From assembly GCA_011087865.1 (NCBI GenBank), contig JAALKW010000004.1, positions 35,219-72,259 of the forward strand: a stretch of DNA of 37,041 nt, written 5' to 3'. The position numbers were made by a program, and so were the translations under genes. The notes beneath the pieces were generated by a model. That model saw only the letters and a list, made by a program, of their open reading frames with translations, was not told the DNA's origin and did not search any database. Positions 18,531 through 27,600 of the stretch are shown here, one piece after another; the first letter of the stretch is position 1, and every line of letters starts with the position of its first letter. Origin of the DNA: Legionellaceae bacterium. GTDB taxonomy: Bacteria; Pseudomonadota; Gammaproteobacteria; Legionellales; Legionellaceae.

Positions 18531-18560
18531 TATGATATTATCCGCGTACTGTTGTTATGA
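18531..18560 (+). promoter_or_regulatory. Promoter-like element B, shared with 17500-17528
   Basis: TATGATATTATCCGCGTACT (18531-18550), 18 of 20 identical to element A, again followed by TTATGA (18555-18560). It lies 15 nt before the methyltransferase ATG at 18576. Confidence 0.5.
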
Positions 18561-18575
18561 GAGAATATATATCCC

Positions 18576-19478
18576 ATGTTAAAAGCACTTCTAGAGTCGC
18601 ATAATGTAGCGACCACTGCCCTCTTGGCTAACTATTGGAAAGATGTCGCAAAATCTAAAACCAATTGGCCTGAGTTATGCCAAGAAGAAGGAAAAAGAGA
18701 AAAAGATCTATTTAAAGATCCAAATTTACAGCACTTTATCAATGAAGAGGTTCAAGCAGAGGCAGAATCAAGGCTTGATAAACGCATGTGGCTTCCTTTA
18801 GCAACAAGAACGCGTTTTTTTAGACGAACGGTATCAGATACCATTAAAACCAAAGATGTACAACAAGTGGTTATTCTTGGAAGTGGTTTTGATACTTTAC
18901 CCGTGCGAAAAGCGAAATACACACAAAATCATGGGGTTCGTTTTTTTGAAGTTGACCAACCAGAGCTTTTAAGCTGTAAAAAAGCGATTTATGATCAATA
19001 CGGCATTGATAAAAATGCTGAATATATTGAACTTGATTATATAAAAAGCGATTTACTCGACGCGTTTGTGCAGCAAGGGCTTAATCCTAGCATACCTACG
19101 ATTATTCTCTGGGAGGGAAATACCTTATACCTTGAGAAACATGAAATAGAAGCAGTTTTAACCAAATTATCGACTTATTTCGCCCGAGTCATCATTACTT
19201 TTGATTATATACATGCAGCAATGCAAACGAACACACAGGCGTTAGATCAAGCTTCGGATGAAACTTGTTTAGAGAGCACACTCAGTCAGTTTGAAAAAAG
19301 CCAGTCACCTTTTAAAGGTTTTTTGGTCCCGGGGGAAATCGTTACATTTTGTGAATCCCTTGGCATGCAATGTCTGAAACATCAAACAGCTGCAGAACTG
19401 GCGAAAGAATATCAAGTCGATGAAGCACCCTATTACACAGCTGAGACTTACTCTCTTGTGACTTTTGGGCGACCTTAG
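18576..19478 (+). CDS. SAM-dependent methyltransferase, leucine-carboxyl-methyltransferase family
   Basis: The 300-aa product matches the bacterial LCM/PPM1-type family. It has VVILGSGFDTLP (98-109, SAM-binding glycine loop), FFEVDQPELLSCKK (123-136, acidic SAM ribose contact), IILWEGNTLYL near residue 178 and ITFDYIH. The substrate of bacterial members is usually unknown; some act in natural-product pathways, but this gene is on the opposite strand from the NRPS cluster and 1 kb beyond its last gene, so a link is only possible. The N-terminal LLESHNVATTALLANYWKD resembles the usual opening. It has its own upstream element and a strong terminator after it. Confidence 0.87.
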   Translation: MLKALLESHNVATTALLANYWKDVAKSKTNWPELCQEEGKREKDLFKDPNLQHFINEEVQAEAESRLDKRMWLPLATRTRFFRRTVSDTIKTKDVQQVVILGSGFDTLPVRKAKYTQNHGVRFFEVDQPELLSCKKAIYDQYGIDKNAEYIELDYIKSDLLDAFVQQGLNPSIPTIILWEGNTLYLEKHEIEAVLTKLSTYFARVIITFDYIHAAMQTNTQALDQASDETCLESTLSQFEKSQSPFKGFLVPGEIVTFCESLGMQCLKHQTAAELAKEYQVDEAPYYTAETYSLVTFGRP

Positions 19479-19484
19479 TTAATC

Positions 19485-19533
19485 TCTCGGGTGTGTACTG
19501 AGAACACACCCGAGATTTAAAATATTTTTTTAG
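19485..19533. terminator. Strong intrinsic terminator between convergent genes
   Basis: TCTCGGGTGTGT (19485-19496) and ACACACCCGAGA (19504-19515) form a perfect 12-bp stem with a 7-nt loop, followed by TTTAAAATATTTTTTT. It should stop transcription of the methyltransferase gene and may also serve the opposite-strand NTF2-like gene. Confidence 0.85.
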
Positions 19534-19940
19534 GCTGAGCAAGCCGAAGCAGTGTTCGATTTTTCAGACCAAATAGACCGAACAGCTACATCGTCAGACA
19601 TAAACCAAACTTTGGCAATTTTATTCCCATTAAACTCTTTAACAACCATAATTTTAGCGACTTTCTCCTGCCCCGTTTGTTTGTTAGTTGCCCGGCGTTC
19701 CAGGTGTGCAAAAGTATGGTTGCCATCTATCAATAAATGTTTAATCTCTGTTTTTACATCCCGATGTAGCTCAATAAACTTGGCCATAGATGCTTTTAAG
19801 TTATCCAGCGTTAATTCTAAATCATTAAAATAGCAGACCATATCCGGTTCGTAGTGTGCGTCAACGGCAGGACAATTACCGCTATCAAAAATATCTTGAT
19901 ACAATGCACGAACTGTATTTTCTAAATGCTCTCTTCCCAT
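19530..19940 (-). CDS. NTF2-like / SnoaL-type small protein
   Basis: A 136-aa protein with the layout of the NTF2-like superfamily: an N-terminal helix (VRALYQDIFDSGN), the middle HYEPDMVCYFNDLELTLDNLKASMAKF, then strands ending in KIMVVKEFNGNKIAKVWFMSD. Such cone-shaped folds act as cyclases, isomerases or simple ligand-binding proteins, sometimes in polyketide tailoring. ATG 19940 is preferred to the adjacent GTG 19943 because AAGGA lies 8 nt upstream. It is on the same strand as the NRPS cluster but is separated from it by the tandem repeat, so membership of that cluster is uncertain. Confidence 0.75.
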   Translation of the reverse strand: MGREHLENTVRALYQDIFDSGNCPAVDAHYEPDMVCYFNDLELTLDNLKASMAKFIELHRDVKTEIKHLLIDGNHTFAHLERRATNKQTGQEKVAKIMVVKEFNGNKIAKVWFMSDDVAVRSIWSEKSNTASACSA

Positions 19941-19984
19941 CACTCTTTTCCTTATATTTTTTGTTATCTAATCATTTAATCATT

Positions 19985-20176
19985 ACGCTTGAATGTTGAT
20001 TGGAACCAAGCGTTGACTCACACACTATCCCCTGTTCCTAGGTTAAAAAATGCTTGGGTATTGCTAATACACCATTCAGTACGCTTGAATGTTGATTGGA
20101 ACCAAGCGTTGACTCACACACTATCCCCTGTTCCTAGGTTAAAAAATGCTTGGGTATTGCTAATACACCATTCAGT
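19985..20176. repeat. Perfect 96-bp tandem duplication
   Basis: Copy 1 (19985-20080) and copy 2 (20081-20176) are identical. Each contains inverted segments (ACCAAGC against GCTTGGGT, and TGAATG against CATTCA), so each can fold. Because 96 is divisible by three and one plus-strand frame has no stop, both copies read as the same 32-residue peptide, but there is no good start site. Copy 2 includes the stop codon of the Dabb gene. Confidence 0.95.
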
Positions 20177-20471
20177 AATCAAACACCGTCGCACTGTCTA
20201 TATGAGGCATAACACATTGTTGAACCAATGCGACATGTGCTTCATGTACTTGATATGCATCACGAGAAGCTTTTGTATCAAAATCCATTACAAAGGCATA
20301 GGCATAGGGTGTATCAATGCCTTTGTGATTATCCCAGGCATTGGCACCCCAACTATAATTTAAAATACCTGGAATCATCTCTTGTAGTGCACCAATTTTT
20401 TCAAATATCGCTTCAATTTCAGCTGTCGAGGTCTGGCTTTTGAAGCGAAATAAAATAATATGTCGAAACAT
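20172..20471 (-). CDS. Dabb-fold (stress-responsive alpha/beta barrel) protein
   Basis: The 99-aa product has the dimeric alpha+beta barrel pattern: MFRHIILFRFKSQTS at the start, a helix, IPGILNYSWGAN, the strand YAYAFVMDFDTKASRDAYQVHEAHVAL and a C-terminal strand. Dabb proteins include plant olivetolic-acid-type cyclases and many of unknown role. A good ribosome site (AAGGA) precedes the ATG. It lies 8 nt after the MFS exporter gene and so is the last gene of the NRPS operon, which makes a cyclase or protective role in that pathway plausible but unproven. Its stop codon lies inside the tandem repeat. Confidence 0.85.
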   Translation of the reverse strand: MFRHIILFRFKSQTSTAEIEAIFEKIGALQEMIPGILNYSWGANAWDNHKGIDTPYAYAFVMDFDTKASRDAYQVHEAHVALVQQCVMPHIDSATVFDY

Positions 20472-20479
20472 GTTTTTCC

Positions 20480-21673
20480 TTAACGACCAATTAATACACG
20501 ATTTAATCTTGGTACTTTAGCCCATTGATATAAAGACAAGTACACACCGAAACAAGCAATCACACTACCGAGCGACATCATGGTAAAAAACGTATAATGC
20601 TGAAGAATAAAACCACCTAAAGCAACACCGAGGGCACTACCTAATAATGCATTGGTAAAAAAAACACCTGTCGCAAGCCCTTTTCTGTCGGGTGAAATAA
20701 CACGAAGTGCCACTATCGTTGAAATACTATAAATACAAGCTGCGGAAAAACCGGTTAACATTAATAGTATTGTAAGCCATCCGACCGTGATGTGTGCGCT
20801 GAAATGTCCAAGGATGAAAAAAACCAATCCTTGTAGTACAAAGCCCAAAGTAATAAAGTTTGGCTCGCCCCACCGACCCGCTAATTGACCAATAATAGGG
20901 GCCGCCAATGCAAAGGTAACGGTTAAACAGAGCATCAGTAAGCCCGCATCAACGGGGCTTAAGTTTAGTTTATCAAAAAAGTAAAACGGAAAGGCAAAAA
21001 ACAGTGCAAAATAAATCACCTGAAACAAGGCGCGAAGCACGTTCATTAATGTAAATAAGCGATTATAAAAAAGTGTGATAACGCCTTTCTCTATTTTTGA
21101 GCGAACTATACGCTCAGAAGGAATGCATACACTGACACTCAAGGCCAAAAATACCAAAGGCAGATTAAGGCCAAACATCCAACGCCATCCCAAATGGGTG
21201 AGTATATAACCTGAAAGCGTTGGACCAATGGCTTGAGCAAATCCTGTAATTACCATATTCATACTGATTGGAATATGTAGTTTTTCTTCAGGAAAAGAAC
21301 GCATTAAAATCACCATGCTCGCAGGCAAGCCAAACGCAAAAGCAGCGCCTCCGATAATGCGTGAGATAATGAGCCATTCAATAGAGGTCGCATATGTCGA
21401 TCCAAGCAATGACACGCACCACAGTAACTGGCTCCATAAAAATAATTTAGGGGCTCCAAATCGATCACTCAAACGACCACCGGATACCATCAAAAGACCA
21501 GCTGTTATCATGTAGGCACTCATGACCCACTGGATAACCATAATATCTACATGTAATGCCGCTCTAATATCAGGAAGGGCTAAATTAATAGCGGTTAAGT
21601 TTAAATTCGAAACGAACAGAAACAAACCCATGGCCATTATCTGTGCCCAGCGTATATTCAGTATTTTTTTCAA
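20480..21673 (-). CDS. MFS drug/product exporter
   Basis: A 397-aa membrane protein of the major facilitator superfamily with about 12 helices. It has AINLALPDIRAALHVDIMVIQWVMSAYM in helix 1-2, typical of DHA-type drug antiporters, the loop motif GGRLSDRFGAPKLFLWSQ (motif A) and GGAAFAFGLPASMVIL, and AQAIGPTLSGYILTHLGWRWMF (motif C with GP). The start overlaps the stop of the 2953-aa NRPS-PKS gene (ATGA), so it is translated with the synthase. The likely job is export of, or self-protection against, the cluster product. Confidence 0.9.
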   Translation of the reverse strand: MKKILNIRWAQIMAMGLFLFVSNLNLTAINLALPDIRAALHVDIMVIQWVMSAYMITAGLLMVSGGRLSDRFGAPKLFLWSQLLWCVSLLGSTYATSIEWLIISRIIGGAAFAFGLPASMVILMRSFPEEKLHIPISMNMVITGFAQAIGPTLSGYILTHLGWRWMFGLNLPLVFLALSVSVCIPSERIVRSKIEKGVITLFYNRLFTLMNVLRALFQVIYFALFFAFPFYFFDKLNLSPVDAGLLMLCLTVTFALAAPIIGQLAGRWGEPNFITLGFVLQGLVFFILGHFSAHITVGWLTILLMLTGFSAACIYSISTIVALRVISPDRKGLATGVFFTNALLGSALGVALGGFILQHYTFFTMMSLGSVIACFGVYLSLYQWAKVPRLNRVLIGR

Positions 21674-24600
21674 TGGTGAAGTACCTCAGCTGAAATAACT
21701 TGTTTTAAATGTTGAACGACGCTCATGATATGAGGTGCCTTCATCATGTCATAGTGATTGGTTTCAAGCAGAACCTCCTGAAATTGTTTAAGATGCGTTG
21801 ACCAATAATTGTTTTTATATTTTAATTGATGAAGCAATGTTGTTTCCTCAAGGGAGAGCACACGATGATTAGCTGGTAGTTGGTTTGCGTTAAATAAGGT
21901 TATCTCACCAGCGTATGGCTTTGCCCTATACGCTTTTAACATCTCAAGCTCCAAGGTATAAACCTGTGATAATTTCTTCTGATAATTCAGAGGTAATTGT
22001 TGAAAAGTAGGCTCATTCTCTAATGGATATAATAACACATCTAAAGCAGCCTCATCAGCACATGTTTTTTCATCAAACACAAAACTATCCAACAGCCACA
22101 CATGCGATACTTCATCCCCGCATGCTAGCATATGCTGCGCTATTTCATAAGCGACAGTTCCACCAAATGACCATCCCCCCAAATAATAAGGACCCTTAGG
22201 CAATATTTTTTTAATCTCATGCAAGTAGTGCTCAGCCAAAGCTTCTATCGATTGTAAAGGCGCATCTGTATGGTACAAATGATAAGACTCTACAGCAAAG
22301 AGTTGGTATTCTGGCAAAAGTAAATCGGCTAAATCCGCATACACTTCAGCGCCTGCATGCCCTGGATGAATCAATACGAGAGGCATGCCACCAGCGTTTT
22401 GGTTAAACTGTACTATTGGATTGTAATGTAGGTGATGCGTTTTAAAATAAGCTGTTTGTGCTTTGATGCTCGGGTGCGTTAATACCCATGAAACAGGTAA
22501 TTGCACATTGAATATATCAGCCATACGACTGACTAATTGAACGGCCAACAAAGAGTGCCCCCCTAAGTCAGAAAAATGACACAGGGTGTCTTTTGGCACT
22601 GAACCTAAAACATCTTTCCATGCAGTCATCAATAATGCTTCTACATCTTGCACTGAGCTCAGATGATTAACCGCAACGTTATTTGTTGAGGGCTTTGCAG
22701 GAGGCTGCGTGTTAGAAGCTGTGGTTTGCGTTTGCTTTTGAGCTTTTGAATAAACAAAATAAGATTTTTTTTCAAACGGATAAGTGGGCAAAGCCACGCG
22801 ACGATATGCTACCTTTTTATCAAATAATGCAGATACATCAACCGGTACACCATGCATCCACAATTGGGCCACCGCATCTATGATTGAAGGGAAAGATGGA
22901 ATAGACAGGCAATCTTTTTTTGTTAAAGTGCGCATTGTGAGCCTAGTGAGCGTTTGCCCTGGACCTATTTCAAGCAGTACATCTGCATAACGTCCAACTT
23001 CACGTATGCCTTGATTGAAATCAACCGTCTCTCGTAAGTGCTTGATCCAATACATCACATCAATAGCTTCTTCATCGGTAATCTTTTGACCGGTTAAATT
23101 AGAAATAAAAGCTTTTTTGGGGACATGTAGTGTTATATCACGCAATACTGTTTCAAAATCCTGAAGCATCGGTTCCATCATGACAGAATGAAACGCATGA
23201 GAAGTGTCCAGTAATTTAGAGCTGATGCTGTCTTGCAGTAACCGACGTTGCAATGCATCTATTTCGTTTGAGACACCCGATATCACACATAAATCATCTG
23301 CATTGATTGCAGCAATTGAAATAGAGGCAGGTAAAATGAGCTGTATGGTTTGATAGGACGCAAAAACGGCTAACATTTTTCCGCTGGGTAAAGCTTGCAT
23401 TAAAGTGGCGCGTGCGCAAACCAAACGAATCGCATCTGAAAAACTAAATACACCAGCAAGACAAGCAGCAACGTATTCACCTAAACTATGACCGATCATG
23501 ATATCGGGTTGCACGCCTAAAGCAAGCCAATGCTTGGCTAGTGCATATTCCGTAATAAATAAAGCCGGCTGTGTATATAAAGTTTGTTTTAATTCTTGTT
23601 CAGCAGATGCAATTGCTCCTGTTGATGGATGAACATAAAGCACCTGTAATATATCAATATCAATGGCAGCCTGAATCTCTAATGCGCCCCTATCAATCCA
23701 ATCACGATAAACGAACGATGTTTCATACAGCGTTCGTCCCATATTAACGTGTTGCTCACCCTGACCTGAGAATAAAAAAGCAACTTTATGTGTCGAGCTT
23801 GATAAAACAGCGTTTCTGTTTAAATCAAACCCTCCCGATTGAAGTACAACAGCTTGTCTATATTTAAACTTTTCTCGTCCTACCCAAAGCGTATACATAA
23901 CATCTCGTGGTGATACCTGCGGATGCATTTTAAGGTAAGCGTCTAACTGGACTAATTTTTCATCCAAGGCGGTTGCTGACTTAGCCGATAGACAAAATAA
24001 AATATCTTTTGCTTCCGAGAACCCTTCGGACTGCGAAGTTATTTCAGGTGCTTCTTCTAAAATAAGATGTGCATTCGTCCCTCCAATGCCAAAAGAGCTG
24101 ACACCAGCGCGTTTTTTAAGTGCCTTATTAGGCCATGCCCCTGTTTTTTTATTCACAAAAAAAGGTGTTTTTGAAAAATTAATGTTCGGGTTTTGTGTTT
24201 TAAAATGTAAACTCGCCGGTAAGCGTTGATGTTTTAAAGATAAAATCGTTTTAATTAAACCGGCTATACCTGCAGCAGCATCTAAGTGGCCAATATTGGG
24301 CTTCACGGATCCGATGGCACAAAAATGATTATTCAGCGTATTTTGACGAAATGCCTGTGTCAACGCAGATATCTCAATCGGATCGCCTAATAAAGTGCCT
24401 GTACCATGTGTTTCAATATATTGAATATATTCGGCAGACAAACCTGCTTTTTCAAGTGCTTCTGTAATCACTTCTTTTTGTCTTGGAATACTTGGGGCGG
24501 TGAAACCAACTTTTAAATTGCCATCATTATTGATTGCTGTGCCTTTAATAATGGCATCAATTCTATCCCCATCCGCCACCGCATCTTCATAACGCTTTAA

Positions 24601-27600
24601 AACAACAGCGCCAACGCCATTACCGCCAACAGTGCCTTTAGCTTCCGCATCAAACGCACGACAGTGTCCATCAGGTGATAAAATCATACCTTCCCGATAT
24701 AGATAGCCTGTTTTTTGCCGTGCTTGTATTGCTTCCGCGCCTGCAATCGCCATCGTACATTCATTGTTTAAGAGACTCTGACAAGCAAGATGCACAGCAA
24801 CCAATGAAGTCGAGCAAGCCGTTTGAACATTAACACTAGGTCCTGTTAATCCAAGTGCATGCGATACGCGTGTTGAAAGCTGATCTTTACTGTTTGAAAT
24901 CATGAGCTCAAAATCGCTAAATTTTTCTGTAATGCTTTCATCTTGTAACAAATGTTCGTATAAATAAGCGTCCGATGAGGAACCGGCAAAGACCCCAATA
25001 CTTCCAGAATAAGAAGAAGGCGCGTAGGCCGCATCTTCAAGTGCTTCCCATGCACACTCTAAAAAAATACGATGCTGAGGATTTAATATTTTTGCTTCAT
25101 TGGCACTGTAATTAAAAAAAGCAGCATCAAATGACCGTGCATGCTCTAATACCCCACTGGCATTAACATATTTTTTATTATTAAACACCTCATCCTTGAC
25201 CCCATCTTCACGCATTTCTTCATCTGAAAATCTAGAAATACTTTCTTTTTCTTCGCATAAGTTGCTCCAATAATCTGATAGATTATCAGCCCCTGGAAAA
25301 CGACCGGCCATACCGACCACAGCAATATCATCTGAGTTTGGTGCTGATGCTTGAGAAGCCTGAGAAGAAAGCATGAGGGGCGTTTTTGAGTCTGACTCAC
25401 CTGATAAAAAACGTGCTAAAGCCCTAACCGATGGATATTGAAAATGATCAACCAAGTTTATTTCATAACCATGGCGAGACAAGCGTGCGTGCACCTGGGT
25501 CATTAAAATAGAGTTTCCGCCTAACACAAAAAAGCTACTGTCTACATCAACCACTTGGCATTTTAATACGTCACACCAAATCTCAGCAATTATTTTTTCT
25601 ATTGCTGTCTCTGGTAAAACAGCCGTTTCAAACGCTATATTCTGTTGCGTTGCAGGCGCAGGTAATGCTTTATAGTTAATTTTTCCACTCACAGTCAGTG
25701 GAAATTTATCTAAGCGTACAAAATAAGTCGGCACCATATAGTCCAGCACATAACCCAGTAGCTCATCTCTAATATGACCTGCCAGCACCAATTCAGGTAA
25801 CGAATGGGCTTGTTGTTCAGGGTTAGCTACATAGTAAGCGAGTAACTGAGATTCACCGTTAATCTTACTGAATAAGCAAACAGCTTGTTTAATATAAGAC
25901 ACTTTATTCAGCGAAAACTCAACTTCTTTTAATTCAACCCGATGCCCTCGAACTTTGACTTGGCTATCGGCCCGCCCTATATATTCTAAGGTTCCATGTT
26001 CACACCATCTTGCGATATCACCTGTTTTATAAATCAATGCATCGGATGATGAAAAAGGATGAGGTATAAATACAGATTTTGTTAAGTCTGGTTGATTAAG
26101 ATAACCTACTGCAAGGCCTTCTCCGCCAATGTATAAATCACCAGGAACGCCTTCTGGCATAGGATTTAATGCATTATCTAATATATAGCATGTTGTATTC
26201 GCAAAACCTTTTCCAATGTTTGAAAAATCACTCGCCTTTTGAATGGGATTATAAGTAGACCATATCGTGGTTTCTGTTGGTCCGTATACATTCCATACTT
26301 GCTTTGATATAGCGAGCAGTCGCTTGGCTAAATCTTCTGTTAAAGCTTCTCCACCGACTAATACTTTAATGCCAAGTGTTGTGTTCGATAAGACTTCCGT
26401 TAACATACGAAACGTTGTTGGTGTTGCCTGAATAAAACTGTCTGGATAACGACGAAGCAGTGTTGCTAACTGTTCTGGATCTTTCGTCATTGCATGAGGC
26501 GCAATTTCTAATGTCGCGCCTGCAAGCAGTGGAGAAAATAATTCTAAAGCAGAAATATCAAAAGCATACGATGAAAGCGCAACAAACCTATCTTGTGCTC
26601 CCATTTCTAAGCGTGAAATCACATCTAGTAATATATTTAAAACATTGCGATGACGGACCATAACGCCTTTAGGTCTTCCTGTTGATCCTGAAGTAAACAA
26701 GACATACGCAAGACTATCTTTTGTAAAATGCGGAAGGGTTAAGTTCTCTTTTGATGCATGACTCAATACATCAAGATTAATCATTCTTTCAACTTGATTG
26801 TGTAATACAGGACGTTGAGCAATCACAGCATTGTCTGAGACCAAGACTGTAATCCCTGCCTCTTCTAAAATAATTCGACATCGCTCATCAGGCAATGATA
26901 AGTCTAGCGGAACATATGCAGCCCCTGCTTTCAAAATACCTAAAAGACCTACTAACATATTTAAATTACGCTCAACGCAAATACCCACCAAAGGCCTTTC
27001 TATATGCCCTATGTGTGGCAATAAAGTATGGGCCAATTGATTTGCTTTTTGATTCAGTATCTCGTAGGTCCAGCTTTCTTGTTCAAAAACCACAGCAATG
27101 GCATCGGGTGTTTTTAATACGTTTGCTTCAAATAACTGAGGGAGCGTTGTCTTGTGATGCGTTGATACGGTCGCATCATTCCAATCAAATAATAACTGTT
27201 TTCTTTCTTCTTTCATCAATAAATCATACGTAGCGATTTTTTGATTGGGATCTAAAACAATTGCGTCTAACAAGCACTTCAGGTGTTCCGTCATTTGTTT
27301 AATATAACGCCCACTAAACAACTGTGTATTATATTCAATCCTGGCATTGATTGCCCTTGGTGTTTCAGACAGATGAAAGGTTAAATCCATTTGTGCAACG
27401 TGATATTCGTTCGGTATAACACTTGTATTAATAGCTTCTAAATTTAACGCATGATAATCCTCTAAGTTTTGAAAAATAAACATCACTTGAAATAAAGGAT
27501 GACGACTGACATCTCGAGACTGATCTAAAGCTTCTAGTAATTGCTCAAACGGCACCTCTTGGTGCTCATACGCAGCCAAACATGTGTGTTTTGTTTGTTT

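Noticed and set aside
19985..20176. CRISPR or integron attC array
   Set aside because: Only two directly adjacent copies without spacers, no cas or integrase genes, and no attC core pairs in the right layout.
19989..20363. Plus-strand frame over the tandem repeat (124 aa)
   Set aside because: TTG start with no ribosome site; its second half lies in the shadow of the Dabb gene. Kept only as a repeat property.
26895..27233. Plus-strand frame opposite the NRPS-PKS gene
   Set aside because: Antisense to conserved A-domain motifs; no start signal.
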